Shown here: positions 11,959 to 21,177 of the stretch, one piece after another
Numbering within the stretch: the stretch's first letter is position 1
Layout: each line of letters starts with the position of its first letter
From: Staphylococcus borealis
GTDB lineage: Bacteria > Bacillota > Bacilli > Staphylococcales > Staphylococcaceae
Direction: 5' to 3'
Assembly: GCF_001224225.1 (NCBI RefSeq)
Contig: NZ_CUEE01000004.1
Coordinates: 62,001 to 126,000, forward strand
Length of the DNA: 64,000 nt
Program-made: the position numbers and the translations under genes
The notes under the pieces: model-generated
Database searches by the model: none
What the model was told of the DNA's origin: nothing
What the model saw: only the letters and a program-made list of their open reading frames with translations

Positions 11959-12531
11959 TTATTTATCGTTGTCAGGATTAAAATTAAACTTAAATTCACT
12001 GAATGGCCAAAATCTAAATGATACTTTACCTACAATTTGATCTTTATCGATTAACCCGAATGCTCTACTATCCTTACTCACTTCTCGATTATCACCTAAA
12101 ACTAAATACTTATCTTTAGGTATAACATTGGATTTAGGATTGGCATTTAGTAAATCTTTCGTTTCAAATGAACCCGTAATATATTCTCCTTGTTTACGCT
12201 TTTCATTGTAATCAAGATACGGTTCATCTATCTTTTTACCATTCACATATAGTTTGTCATCTTTGTAAACAACACTATCTCCCGGCACACCAATAACACG
12301 TTTTACATAGTCGTCTTGTTGATTCGCGTGAAAAACGATAACGTTCCCTTTTTTAATGTCTCCAACTTTATATCCTAAAATATTGACCATAACGTGTTCG
12401 CCATCTTTTAATGTTGGATCCATAGAATCGCCTTTAATCGTATATGACTTAGCGACGAAGTTTACCATTACCCATACAAGTAATAAACCTACCGCTATGG
12501 CAACAATCCATTCAACTATTTCTTTTTTCAC
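11959..12531 (-). CDS. spsB: Type I signal peptidase SpsB
   Basis: This membrane-anchored protease removes signal peptides from exported proteins and is essential in S. aureus. At 190 residues it has an N-terminal anchor (about residues 8-27). The catalytic Ser36 lies in GDSMDPT and the general base Lys77 in DDYVKRVIG, the same positions as S. aureus SpsB. The GDNREVSKDSR box E follows. The start is the GTG at 12531, preceded by GAGGTG six bases upstream; the GTG at 12540 is part of that ribosome binding site. It is the last gene of a dedA-spsA-spsB cluster and the active member of the tandem pair. Confidence 0.95.
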   Translation of the reverse strand: MKKEIVEWIVAIAVGLLLVWVMVNFVAKSYTIKGDSMDPTLKDGEHVMVNILGYKVGDIKKGNVIVFHANQQDDYVKRVIGVPGDSVVYKDDKLYVNGKKIDEPYLDYNEKRKQGEYITGSFETKDLLNANPKSNVIPKDKYLVLGDNREVSKDSRAFGLIDKDQIVGKVSFRFWPFSEFKFNFNPDNDK

Positions 12532-12545
12532 TATTAACACCTCAT

Positions 12546-13070
12546 CTACTTATTAAATTGATAGGTAAATTCTTTAAATGGATAATATTTCAAACTAACA
12601 TCTCCAACAATATCGTCTTTATCTATTAATCCATATCTACGTGAATCACTGCCTTTATCACCATTATCATTTAAAACAAAATATGAATTTGGTGGAATAA
12701 TATCACCATCAGAATCATGTAAATCTCTTATCGCAAAATTATTAATATCTCTATTTTTAGCATAAAATTTGTCAACTTGTCTATCATCTCTATACAATTC
12801 ACCATTTCTGATTTCTATAGATTCACCAGGTTTACCCACTAATCGACCAAAGTGCATTTGATCATTTTGGCGATACATGATGATATCACCATCATCCAAT
12901 AAGTTAAAGGTGATTTTAATTTTATTAACAATGACGCGATCACCTTTATTTAAAGTGGGAGACATATCGTTAGTTTGAACGACCGCACCTTTAATGATGA
13001 ACATTTGTATAAAGATGACAAAGAGACAAGCAAATAATAATGCTACTACCCAACTTGCAATTCTACGCAC
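12546..13070 (-). CDS. spsA: Inactive signal peptidase homologue SpsA
   Basis: This 174-residue type I signal peptidase fold has an N-terminal membrane anchor (about residues 7-26) and recognisable boxes B-E. The active-site residues are missing. The serine of the SMxPT box is replaced by Asp35 in TNDMSPT, and the lysine position (FGRLVGKPGE) holds Gly75. The structural segment SDSRRYGLIDKDDIVG is intact. S. aureus SpsA is likewise considered catalytically inactive, so this is a conserved state and not a recent pseudogene. The GTG start at 13070 has AAGGAG nearby. It lies 14 bases upstream of spsB and four bases downstream of the DedA-like gene. Confidence 0.9.
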   Translation of the reverse strand: MRRIASWVVALLFACLFVIFIQMFIIKGAVVQTNDMSPTLNKGDRVIVNKIKITFNLLDDGDIIMYRQNDQMHFGRLVGKPGESIEIRNGELYRDDRQVDKFYAKNRDINNFAIRDLHDSDGDIIPPNSYFVLNDNGDKGSDSRRYGLIDKDDIVGDVSLKYYPFKEFTYQFNK

Positions 13071-13074
13071 GTTG

Positions 13075-13647
13075 TCACTCCTTGCCCGAACCCATAAAAT
13101 AGCCTTCTACTTTCTTACCAATAAACCATAATGCTATCGTTACCATTATTATCATGACTGCTCTAAAAGGATGTGTAAAAAAAGTTGTTACACTTTTTCC
13201 CATAATTGCCAAAAATGTGATAGAAATAAGCTTAGATACAAGTAAAATCATAAAGTAATATTTACCTCTAATATGAGACAAACTAGCTACAAAGTTGACA
13301 AGTGTATTAGGGGTAAATGGAAAGCACATTAAGATAAATATAGGTACCAAACCTTGTCTGTCAATAAAATGAATTAATCTTTCGACTGATCGTCTTGATT
13401 TAATCCGTTTCATAAAGTTGGCATTCACAAATTTTCTACAGAAGAAGAAGACAGTGTAAGTACCTGCTACAACACCTAACCAACTCACAATCGTACCTGC
13501 TAAAAAGCCATACGCATGAACACATAAAATAACATACAATGTTAATGGAAGCACTGGTACAATGGCCCTAAAAAATAATATGATAAACCCAGCTAAATAA
13601 CCAAAACCTTGTAATAAATCAAACCATTGTTCAATTTGATGAAACAC
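13075..13647 (-). CDS. TVP38/TMEM64 (DedA superfamily) membrane protein
   Basis: This is a 190-residue polytopic membrane protein of the SNARE-associated/VTT (DedA, TVP38) superfamily. Hydrophobic segments lie at about residues 15-60, 95-125, 130-150 and 160-180. The re-entrant motif is visible as FPFTPNTLVNF. DedA-superfamily proteins include transporters that recycle undecaprenyl phosphate. I recall that the S. aureus gene next to pgi and spsA was examined in that context, but cannot confirm it here. GTG start with AAGGA about 12 bases upstream. It is the first gene of the dedA-spsA-spsB cluster. Confidence 0.8.
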   Translation of the reverse strand: MFHQIEQWFDLLQGFGYLAGFIILFFRAIVPVLPLTLYVILCVHAYGFLAGTIVSWLGVVAGTYTVFFFCRKFVNANFMKRIKSRRSVERLIHFIDRQGLVPIFILMCFPFTPNTLVNFVASLSHIRGKYYFMILLVSKLISITFLAIMGKSVTTFFTHPFRAVMIIMVTIALWFIGKKVEGYFMGSGKE

Positions 13648-13802
13648 AGTTACATCAAATCCTTCCTATTGAATTAACAGTCATTATTTCATAGAAATAT
13701 TGTACACTGTTTCATTTATAAATCTACCTCTATGGTTACAAATCAGTCATAGGTAGTAGTTAGAACTCATTCCTTAGCTTTAATATAAAGGTATATAATA
13801 GA
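13648..13802. other. Upstream region of the dedA-spsA-spsB cluster
   Basis: This AT-rich stretch holds no gene I can support. It must contain the promoter for the dedA-like gene, but I do not see a clear -35/-10 pair. It runs into the repeat module that follows. Confidence 0.4.
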
Positions 13803-13955
13803 AAGGGAGTGGAACAGAATTCTTTTAAATTCGTCGTCCCACCCCCGCAAGGATGACTAGAACTGAGAAAAGCTTGATTTAAGCGCCTTCTCAGTTCAGT
13901 CAGCTACTGCGAATTTGCAAAATAGCTTCATTATATTATTTTTGTCCCGAACTCT
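13803..13955 (-). repeat. Dispersed 3'-end hairpin module downstream of pgi (copy 1)
   Basis: This is one of three long copies of a module of about 150 nt. It contains an outer pairing between its ends (GGGACA-like and TGTCCC-like), a central hairpin GAACTGAGAA/TTCTCAGTTC and a GTCGTCCCAC arm that pairs with the GGAACAGAATTC side. In the direction of pgi transcription the last hairpin resembles an intrinsic terminator. Closely related sequence lies at 54399-54550 and 62078-62284. No ORF. Confidence 0.8.
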
Positions 13956-13997
13956 TCTTAATATATATTTAAGTTAATCAACGAAAAGATTAGCGTA

Positions 13998-15329
13998 TTA
14001 TAGACGTTCTTCTAACGCTTTCTTCTTATCTTCATATCCAGGTTTACCTAATAACGCGAACATGTTTTGTTTATATGCTTCAACACCAGGTTGGTTGAAT
14101 GGGTTAACACCTAATTGATATCCGCTCATTGCGCAAGCTAATTCAAAGAAGTAAACGACATAACCAAATGTTTCTTCATCTAAACGTGGTATATTCACAA
14201 CTACGTTAGGTACGCCTCCATCAGTATGTGCTAATAATGTACCCTCAAATGCTTTCGTATTTACTTCATCAATTGTTTTACCTGCTAAGTAATTCAATCC
14301 GTCTAAATCATCACTATCTTCTTCAATTGTAAGATCGTGTTTAGGGTTGTTTACTTTTACAACTGTTTCAAATAAGAAACGACGTCCTTCTTGAACATAT
14401 TGACCTAATGAATGTAAGTCCGTTGTATAGTTTGCGCTTGATGGATAAATACCTTTAAAGTCTTTACCTTCAGACTCACCGTACAATTGTTTCCACCATT
14501 CATTGAAATATTGCATTGATGGCTCATAGTTAATCAACATTTCAGTTGTATATCCTTTACTATATAAAATGTTACGGATTGTCGCATATTGGTACGCAAT
14601 ATTTTCATTTAAGTTATCTGATGATAATTCTTTACGCGCTTTGTTAGCACCAATCATAATTGATTCAATATTAATGCCAGCTGTTGCAATTGGTAATAAA
14701 CCTACAGCTGTTAATACTGAATAACGGCCACCTACATCATCTGGTACAACAAATGTTTCATAACCTTCATTATCAGCCAATTGTTTTAATGCACCTTTAG
14801 CTTTATCTGTAGTAGCAAAAATACGTTTTTTAGCTTCATCTTTACCATATTTTTCTTCAACTAATTGTTTAAATAATCTGAATGCTACTGCAGGTTCTGT
14901 AGTTGTTCCAGATTTTGAAATTACATTCACAGAGAAATCTTTATCTGATAAGTAATCTACTAATTCTTTAGTGTATGTTGATGATAAGTGATTACCAACA
15001 AATACAATTTCCGGATATTCATTTGAATTTCGGAATGAAGAAGTTAACATTTCGATAGCAGCACGTGCACCTAAGTATGAACCGCCAATACCGATAACTA
15101 CAAGTACGTCTGAATTTGATTTAATGCGTTTTGACGCTTCAACAATTCTTGAAAATTCTTGCTTATCGTAATCTTCTGGTAGATTGACCCAACCTAAGAA
15201 ATCACTACCTGCACCAGTACCTTCATGAATCGTTTTATGGATAGTTTTAACGATATCTTGTTGTTGATCAATTTCATGTTGACCAAAGAATTCTAATGCT
15301 TTGCCATAATCTAATTGAATATGAGTCAT
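13998..15329 (-). CDS. pgi: Glucose-6-phosphate isomerase
   Basis: This 443-residue cytosolic enzyme interconverts glucose 6-phosphate and fructose 6-phosphate in glycolysis and gluconeogenesis. The PGI signature [14 protein letters not shown] and the upstream sugar-phosphate site [12 protein letters not shown] are both clear. The length matches the bacterial family. AGGAGG lies about ten bases upstream of the ATG. It has a plausible sigma-A promoter and is transcribed divergently from argG. Its 3' end runs into a copy of the dispersed repeat module that may provide its terminator. Confidence 0.97.
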   Translation of the reverse strand: MTHIQLDYGKALEFFGQHEIDQQQDIVKTIHKTIHEGTGAGSDFLGWVNLPEDYDKQEFSRIVEASKRIKSNSDVLVVIGIGGSYLGARAAIEMLTSSFRNSNEYPEIVFVGNHLSSTYTKELVDYLSDKDFSVNVISKSGTTTEPAVAFRLFKQLVEEKYGKDEAKKRIFATTDKAKGALKQLADNEGYETFVVPDDVGGRYSVLTAVGLLPIATAGINIESIMIGANKARKELSSDNLNENIAYQYATIRNILYSKGYTTEMLINYEPSMQYFNEWWKQLYGESEGKDFKGIYPSSANYTTDLHSLGQYVQEGRRFLFETVVKVNNPKHDLTIEEDSDDLDGLNYLAGKTIDEVNTKAFEGTLLAHTDGGVPNVVVNIPRLDEETFGYVVYFFELACAMSGYQLGVNPFNQPGVEAYKQNMFALLGKPGYEDKKKALEERL

Positions 15330-15365
15330 TTTATAAAAGCCTCCTGTATGTCCTTGTTGATTTAA

Positions 15366-15394
15366 TTTTACTAACTTTATGCTATCTATTCAAT
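15366..15394 (-). promoter_or_regulatory. Putative sigma-A promoter of pgi
   Basis: Minus-strand TTGAAT, a 17-base spacer and TAAAAT, giving a leader of about 30 nt before the pgi ATG. Pattern match only. Confidence 0.5.
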
Positions 15395-15602
15395 TGACAT
15401 GACTGACTATTCACATATTTTCAAATTAATTCAACAATTTTAAGACATTTTCTAATAATTCAAAAATGAATATTTTATAAATAAAATAATAATACTGAAA
15501 ATGGGTCGTTTTGCATTATCCCCTTTAATTCAATGGAATTCATTATTATATACAGATTTCAAAATTTTGTATATTTATGTAAAAAAATGGTTTTATTTTC
15601 AT

Positions 15603-15630
15603 TTGATATCTGTTAGTATTAATTTATATC
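15603..15630 (+). promoter_or_regulatory. Putative sigma-A promoter of argGH
   Basis: TTGATA (five of six to consensus), a 16-base spacer and TATATC. The predicted start of transcription falls inside the CodY-type box that follows directly. Confidence 0.5.
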
Positions 15631-15645
15631 AATTTTCAGAAAAAT
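15631..15645 (+). promoter_or_regulatory. CodY-type operator upstream of argG
   Basis: AATTTTCAGAAAAAT differs by one base from the CodY consensus AATTTTCWGAAAATT. It sits immediately downstream of the predicted -10 and about 16 bases upstream of the argG ATG, where binding would block initiation. CodY represses amino-acid biosynthesis genes in staphylococci when branched-chain amino acids and GTP are plentiful. Confidence 0.7.
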
Positions 15646-15661
15646 TATGAGGTGAATTTTA

Positions 15662-16864
15662 ATGAAAGAGAAAATCGTATTAGCATATTCAGGTGGATTA
15701 GATACAAGTGTTGCCGTTAAATGGCTTATAGATAAAGGCTATGATGTTGTAGCTGTATGTTTAGATGTTGGCGAAGGTAAAGATTTAGATGTCGTTTATT
15801 CTAAAGCATTAGATATGGGGGCAGTTGAGTGTCACATTATTGATGCAACGAAAGAATTTAGTGATGATTTCGTGAGTTACGCTATCAAAGGTAATTTAAT
15901 GTATGAAAATAGTTATCCACTCGTATCGGCGTTATCACGTCCACTTATTGCGAAGAAATTAGTTGAGATTGCAGAGAAAACGAATTCAATAGGTATTGCG
16001 CATGGCTGTACTGGTAAAGGTAACGACCAAGTTCGTTTCGAAGTTGCTATTAAAGCGTTAAACCCTAACCTTAAGACATTTGCGCCAGTTAGAGAATGGG
16101 GCTGGAGTCGTGAAGAAGAAATTGATTATGCTATCAAACATAACATCCCTGTTGGCATCAATCATGATTCTCCGTATTCTATCGACCAAAACTTATGGGG
16201 CAGAGCAAATGAATGTGGTATTTTAGAAGATCCATATGCTGCACCACCTAAAGACGCTTATGACTTAACAGCAGAATTAGAAGATACACCGGATACACCG
16301 GATGAAATCATTCTTTCATTTAAAAATGGTATTCCTGTTCAATTAGATCATAAAGATTATGACCTAGATCAATTAATTTTAACTTTAAATGAATTAGCTG
16401 GGAAACATGGTATTGGACGTATCGACCATGTTGAAAATCGTCTAGTTGGTATTAAATCTCGTGAAATATATGAAACACCTGGTGCTGAAGTTATCTTAAA
16501 AGCACATAAAGCACTTGAGACATTAACCTTAACTAAAGATGTAGCTCATTTTAAACCAGTAATAGAGAAACAATTTGCTGAACAAACATATAACGGCTTA
16601 TGGTTCTCACCATTAACAGATAGCTTAAAATTATTTATCGATAGTACACAACAATATGTTGAAGGTGATGTCAGAATTAAACTATTTAAAGGTAATGCAA
16701 TTGTTAATGGAAGAAAGTCTCCATATACTTTATATGATGAAAAATTAGCAACATATACTAAAGAAGATGCATTTAATCAATCAGCAGCTGTAGGTTTCAT
16801 CGATATTTATGGTTTACCTACTCAAGTCAATGCTTATCTTCATGGAGGTTATAGTAATGAGTAG
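15662..16864 (+). CDS. argG: Argininosuccinate synthase
   Basis: This 400-residue cytosolic enzyme ligates citrulline and aspartate with ATP to form argininosuccinate. The N-terminal PP-loop AYSGGLDTS lies at residues 8-16. The [13 protein letters not shown] segment and the citrulline/aspartate site (NLWGRANE) follow. The TGAGGTGA ribosome binding site lies about ten bases upstream of the ATG. The gene overlaps argH by eight bases. The CodY-type box in its leader suggests repression in rich conditions. Confidence 0.97.
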   Translation: MKEKIVLAYSGGLDTSVAVKWLIDKGYDVVAVCLDVGEGKDLDVVYSKALDMGAVECHIIDATKEFSDDFVSYAIKGNLMYENSYPLVSALSRPLIAKKLVEIAEKTNSIGIAHGCTGKGNDQVRFEVAIKALNPNLKTFAPVREWGWSREEEIDYAIKHNIPVGINHDSPYSIDQNLWGRANECGILEDPYAAPPKDAYDLTAELEDTPDTPDEIILSFKNGIPVQLDHKDYDLDQLILTLNELAGKHGIGRIDHVENRLVGIKSREIYETPGAEVILKAHKALETLTLTKDVAHFKPVIEKQFAEQTYNGLWFSPLTDSLKLFIDSTQQYVEGDVRIKLFKGNAIVNGRKSPYTLYDEKLATYTKEDAFNQSAAVGFIDIYGLPTQVNAYLHGGYSNE

Positions 16865-18245
16865 TAAAGCATGGGGTGGTCGTTTTCAACAACAACCGGA
16901 AGATTGGGTCGATGAATTTAATGCGTCGATTGATTTCGACCAAACATTGTTAGATGAAGATGTTCAAGGTAGTATTGCACATGCGACCATGTTAGCTAAT
17001 CAACATATCATTTCGCAAGATGACAAAGATGCTATCATTAATGGATTAAAAGAGATCCAACAAGATTTCTATAATGGTAAGCTTGATTTTAAGAAGTCAC
17101 TCGAAGATATTCATTTAAACATCGAACATGAACTCATTCAACGCGTTGGTGACGCCGGAGGTAAATTGCATACAGGTCGTAGTAGAAACGACCAAGTTGC
17201 CACTGATTTGCATTTATATGTTAAAAAAGAAGTCCAAGACATCCAAACACTTATACGTTCATTCCAAACATCCATACTTAACCTAGCACAATCACATGTC
17301 GACACTATTATGCCAGGTTATACGCATTTGCAACGTGCACAACCAATTTCATTTGCACACCATGTTATGACGTATTTTTGGATGCTTGATAGAGATTATT
17401 CACGCTTTGTCGATAGTATGAAACGTATTGATATTTCACCATTAGGTGCAGCAGCATTAAGTGGTACCACACACCCTATTGATAGACATGAAACGCAACA
17501 GTTATTAGGATTCGGCTCAGTTTATGAGAATAGTTTAGATGCTGTAAGTGATCGTGATTATATTATTGAAACACTGCATAATATTTCATTAACAATGATT
17601 CATTTATCACGTTTCGCTGAAGAAATTATATTTTGGTCAACAGATGAAGCGAAATTCATCACACTATCTGATGCATTCTCTACTGGTTCATCTATTATGC
17701 CTCAGAAGAAGAATCCTGATATGGCAGAACTTATTCGTGGTAAAGTCGGACGTACGACAGGCCATTTAATGAGTATGCTTGTCACACTAAAAGGTCTACC
17801 ACTTGCCTATAATAAAGACTTACAAGAAGATAAAGAAGGTTTATTTGATTCAGTACGCACAGTAAAAGGATCATTACGTATTTTTGAAGGTATGTTAGAT
17901 ACAATGACTGTCAATACAGACCGTCTAAACAAAACCGTACATCAAGACTTTTCAAATGCAACAGAATTAGCCGATTATTTAGTAGCTAAAGATGTGCCTT
18001 TTAGAACAGCGCACGAAATTGTTGGAAAAATCGTCTATGAATGCATTCAACAAGGTATTTATTTATTAGATGTACCCCTTGCGCGTTACCAAGAATTAAA
18101 TACAAACATTGATCAAGATGTTTATGATTATCTTAAACCCGAAAATTGTCTTAGCCGTAGAAAAAGTTATGGTTCTACAGGTCAAGATGCAGTACGCCAT
18201 CAACTTAACGTTGCTAAGAAAGTATTAAATAACGATACCTTATAA
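16857..18245 (+). CDS. argH: Argininosuccinate lyase
   Basis: This 462-residue member of the fumarase/aspartase superfamily splits argininosuccinate into arginine and fumarate, the last step of arginine synthesis. The signature [12 protein letters not shown] lies near residue 280 and holds the catalytic serine loop; the TGRSRNDQ segment binds substrate. The ATG at 16857 follows GGAGG by eight bases and overlaps the end of argG. An upstream in-frame ATG at 16809 lies inside argG with no ribosome binding site and is rejected. A strong terminator follows the stop codon. Confidence 0.97.
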   Translation: MSSKAWGGRFQQQPEDWVDEFNASIDFDQTLLDEDVQGSIAHATMLANQHIISQDDKDAIINGLKEIQQDFYNGKLDFKKSLEDIHLNIEHELIQRVGDAGGKLHTGRSRNDQVATDLHLYVKKEVQDIQTLIRSFQTSILNLAQSHVDTIMPGYTHLQRAQPISFAHHVMTYFWMLDRDYSRFVDSMKRIDISPLGAAALSGTTHPIDRHETQQLLGFGSVYENSLDAVSDRDYIIETLHNISLTMIHLSRFAEEIIFWSTDEAKFITLSDAFSTGSSIMPQKKNPDMAELIRGKVGRTTGHLMSMLVTLKGLPLAYNKDLQEDKEGLFDSVRTVKGSLRIFEGMLDTMTVNTDRLNKTVHQDFSNATELADYLVAKDVPFRTAHEIVGKIVYECIQQGIYLLDVPLARYQELNTNIDQDVYDYLKPENCLSRRKSYGSTGQDAVRHQLNVAKKVLNNDTL

Positions 18246-18301
18246 AGGCTTGGAATGGGACAGAGTTCATTCATTATTCTGCCCCACTCCAGCCTTTTTT
18301 T
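18246..18301 (+). terminator. Terminator of argGH
   Basis: AGGCTTGGAATGGG pairs imperfectly with CCCCACTCCAGCCT and is followed by seven T. The inner GGGACAGAGTTC and TTCTGCCCC arms resemble the dispersed repeat module seen elsewhere in the window. Confidence 0.9.
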
Positions 18302-18426
18302 GTTAACATTATTGAGTGAATTTTAACTATTTAATAATTATTTTAAGCTTTTGAAAATTCACTTCCTTTCATAAATATGCTTTGCTAGATTTTAACTGTA
18401 ACTTTAACTGTGAAAGGATGAGTTTG

Positions 18427-19389
18427 TTGAAAGCAAAGAAAAAAGGTATCATTTCAAGTCTAACTATAGTTACTTTAGGGTTAGTGATTATACATACGCC
18501 TGTTGAAGCAAGTGGTAGTGCGATCTCAAATACTATAACGCCGAACCAATCTAGTACTTCTACAACCCAAGGTAATCAATCACAATGGACAACCAATTTA
18601 ACAGGAGAACGCTACACTACTATTGCTCATCGTGGCGCAAGCGGCTATGCACCAGAGCATACATTTGCAGCCTATGACAAAAGTCACAATGAGTTAGGTG
18701 CTTCATATATTGAAATTGATCTACAACGTACCAAAGATGGTCATTTAGTCGCCATGCATGACGAAACAGTTGACCGTACAACGAATGGCTCAGGACGTGT
18801 CGAGGATTACACTTTATCGGAATTAAAGAAGCTTGACGCTGGTTCATCTTTCAATGAACAACACCCTCAATTTGCTAATGATCGATATAAAGGTGCTACA
18901 GTTCCAACATTAGATGAAATTTTGACACGTTATGGTACAGATGCAAATTATTATATTGAAACAAAGCAGCCTGATGTTTATCCTGGCATGGAACAACAAC
19001 TTTTAGACACACTAGACAAACACAATATGCTTAATTCTAACGCGCTTCAGCACGGTCACGTATTGATACAATCATTTTCAGAAGCAAGTTTATTAAAAAT
19101 GCATCAACTAAATGCGAATGTGCCATTAATTCGTTTATTAGACAAAGGCGAATTAGCACAACAAAGCGATGCCGATTTACAACGTATTCGTTCTTATGCA
19201 ATTGGTGTAGGTCCTGAATATAGTGATTTAAATGAACGAAATACAGCGCATTTAAAAGACCTTGGCTTTCTTGTACACCCATTTACTGTCAATGAAACGG
19301 CTGATATGCAGCGTTTAAACCAATATGGTGTTGACGGTGTATTCACTAACTATGCTGATCAATATAAAGCAATCAGTGCTCAAAAATAA
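18427..19389 (+). CDS. glpQ: Secreted glycerophosphodiester phosphodiesterase
   Basis: This exported enzyme of about 320 residues cleaves glycerophosphodiesters to glycerol 3-phosphate and an alcohol. In S. aureus GlpQ acts on glycerophosphocholine and related compounds as a phosphate and carbon source. An N-terminal signal peptide (KAKKK, then a hydrophobic stretch to about residue 22, with cleavage likely after VEA) precedes a serine/threonine/glutamine-rich linker. The GDPD domain begins at TIAHRGASGYAPEHT (catalytic histidine) and continues with the acidic EIDLQRTKDG and HDETVDRTT. The TTG at 18427 (or 18424) is chosen because AAAGGA lies eight bases upstream. Confidence 0.88.
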   Translation: MKAKKKGIISSLTIVTLGLVIIHTPVEASGSAISNTITPNQSSTSTTQGNQSQWTTNLTGERYTTIAHRGASGYAPEHTFAAYDKSHNELGASYIEIDLQRTKDGHLVAMHDETVDRTTNGSGRVEDYTLSELKKLDAGSSFNEQHPQFANDRYKGATVPTLDEILTRYGTDANYYIETKQPDVYPGMEQQLLDTLDKHNMLNSNALQHGHVLIQSFSEASLLKMHQLNANVPLIRLLDKGELAQQSDADLQRIRSYAIGVGPEYSDLNERNTAHLKDLGFLVHPFTVNETADMQRLNQYGVDGVFTNYADQYKAISAQK

Positions 19390-19436
19390 AAGTATGACTA
19401 TGGTTCATAAATTAATAATTTAGTGAATAACAAAAT

Positions 19437-19492
19437 AAACGCTATCGCTTGTTTTTGTATCAAAACAAACAATAGCGTTTTAATTATAGGCG
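19437..19492 (+). terminator. Terminator of glpQ
   Basis: A long imperfect stem (AAACGCTAT...TTGTTTTTG with CAAAACAAAC...ATAGCGTTT) is followed by TTTTAATT. It lies about 50 bases past the glpQ stop. Confidence 0.8.
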
Positions 19493-19528
19493 CTTCGTCA
19501 AATTGGACTGATGAGTCCTAATGTTGAG
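19489..19528. repeat. 40-bp dispersed repeat, copy A
   Basis: This 40-bp stretch recurs in the opposite orientation at 61469-61508 with about five differences. It contains a TTGGACTGATGA segment that is also found in the gudB terminator. No coding potential. Confidence 0.7.
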
Positions 19529-19755
19529 GCTGGGACATAAATAATGTAGGTTGATTAGTGAGCTTGGTATAGTAAAACAGCACATTTGTCATTTATGTTT
19601 TTCTCAGTCACTTCATTTAAAAAATATAGGTTTTTATCTTTAATTTTTAATGTATTTAATATAGACTTACATATAGGCGCATTACCTTTCTTTTTTATTT
19701 GTTGTGGTAACTAATAATTATAGAGGTAATTGCGCTATTTTTGTATTCAAAACAT
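19529..19755. other. Non-coding stretch between glpQ and gudB
   Basis: This convergent intergenic stretch holds no supported gene. Its first 25 bases (GAGGCTGGGACATAAATAAT) resemble the reverse complement of the end of the long repeat module at 62260-62284, suggesting a decayed or partial copy. Confidence 0.45.
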
Positions 19756-19792
19756 AAAAATTGGACTGATGAATTTTGTCATCAGTCCAATT
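19756..19792 (-). terminator. Terminator of gudB
   Basis: Perfect 13-bp stem ATTGGACTGATGA / TCATCAGTCCAAT, followed in minus-strand reading by TTTTTATG. Confidence 0.88.
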
Positions 19793-19825
19793 GATTATAG
19801 AGCCTAATTATATTGATATTATGGC

Positions 19826-21070
19826 TTAAGCCCAACCACGATAGCGTGCTGCTTCAGCAGTACGTTTAATACCGACAATATAAGCCGCAAGTCTCATATC
19901 GATTTTTCTATTCTGAGCTAATTCATAAATCGTATCAAAAGCATCTACTAATTTTTCACGTAATTTATCGTTTACTTCTTCTTCTGACCAATAATAACCT
20001 TGGTTATTTTGTACCCATTCGAAGTAAGATACTGTTACACCACCAGCACTTGCTAATACGTCTGGTACTAATAACACACCGCGTTCAGTTAAAATACGCG
20101 TTGCTTCAGGTGTCGTAGGTCCATTTGCAGCTTCAACAACAATATCCGCTTTAATATCATGCGCGTTATCTTCAGTAATTTGGTTAGAAATAGCAGCTGG
20201 TACTAAGATGTCACAGTCTAATTCGAATAATTCTTTGTTAGAAATTGTATTATCGAATAAGTTTGTAACTGTACCGAAGCTATCACGACGGTCTAATAAA
20301 TAGTCGATATCTAAACCTTCAGGATCATGTAATGCACCATAAGCATCAGAGATACCTACAACTTTCGCACCCATGTCATATAAGAATTTAGCTAAGAAAC
20401 TACCAGCGTTACCAAATCCTTGAATAACTACGCGAGAACCTTTAATTTCTTTACCACGACGTTTAGCTGCTTGTTCAATTGCGATAACTACACCTAATGC
20501 AGTAGAACGGTCGCGTCCTTGTGAACCACCTAAGACAATAGGTTTACCTGTGATGAAACCTGGTGAGTTAAATTTATCTAATGCACTGTATTCATCCATC
20601 ATCCAAGCCATTATTTGAGAGTTCGTAAATACGTCTGGTGCTGGAATATCTTTAGTAGGACCAACGAATTGAGAAATTGCACGTACATATCCACGTGATA
20701 AACGTTCAACTTCATGAATACTCATTTGACGTGGGTCACATACGATACCACCTTTACCACCACCATATGGTAGGTTGACGATACCGCATTTTAAAGTCAT
20801 CCACATAGATAATGCTTTAACTTCTTCTTCATCAACTTCAGGGTGGAAACGTACCCCACCTTTAGTTGGACCGACAGCATCGTTGTGTTGTGCACGATAA
20901 CCTGTAAATGTCTTAACCGTACCGTCATCCATGCGTACTGGGATACGAACTTGTAAGAATCTTAATGGTTCTTTGATTAAATCATACATACCATCGTCAA
21001 ATCCCAATTTGTGTAAAGCTTCTTTAATGATACTTTGTGTAGAAGTCACTAAATTATTATTCTCAGTCAT
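19826..21070 (-). CDS. gudB: NAD-specific glutamate dehydrogenase
   Basis: This 414-residue cytosolic enzyme oxidises glutamate to 2-oxoglutarate and ammonium. The catalytic lysine region PYGGGKGGIVCDP and the Rossmann segment VVIQGFGNAGS are clear. The length equals S. aureus GudB/GluD. It follows rocD by about 100 bases on the same strand. RocD delivers glutamate-semialdehyde from ornithine, so the pair forms part of the route from arginine or proline to the TCA cycle. The ATG at 21070 gives MTENN; an in-frame GTG six bases upstream is not preferred. A strong terminator follows. Confidence 0.96.
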   Translation of the reverse strand: MTENNNLVTSTQSIIKEALHKLGFDDGMYDLIKEPLRFLQVRIPVRMDDGTVKTFTGYRAQHNDAVGPTKGGVRFHPEVDEEEVKALSMWMTLKCGIVNLPYGGGKGGIVCDPRQMSIHEVERLSRGYVRAISQFVGPTKDIPAPDVFTNSQIMAWMMDEYSALDKFNSPGFITGKPIVLGGSQGRDRSTALGVVIAIEQAAKRRGKEIKGSRVVIQGFGNAGSFLAKFLYDMGAKVVGISDAYGALHDPEGLDIDYLLDRRDSFGTVTNLFDNTISNKELFELDCDILVPAAISNQITEDNAHDIKADIVVEAANGPTTPEATRILTERGVLLVPDVLASAGGVTVSYFEWVQNNQGYYWSEEEVNDKLREKLVDAFDTIYELAQNRKIDMRLAAYIVGIKRTAEAARYRGWA

Positions 21071-21177
21071 GATCACTTTCGCCTCTTTTTAACAAATGAT
21101 TTCGCTTTCATACATATTGTAACACATGTCTTTGCTTTTTAAAGGGTTTTCAAAATGAATGTTACAACTTTTTGAAC

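Noticed and set aside
15458..15471. ATTCA-AAAA-TGAAT palindrome upstream of argG as an ArgR box
   Set aside because: The half-sites are in the opposite order to the usual TGAAT...ATTCA arginine box, and the site lies far from the likely promoter.
19506..19516. CTGATGAG in the 40-bp repeat, as in hammerhead ribozymes
   Set aside because: The GAAA and cleavage-site elements with the required stems are missing; GGAC-TGATGA-GTCC is only a small hairpin.
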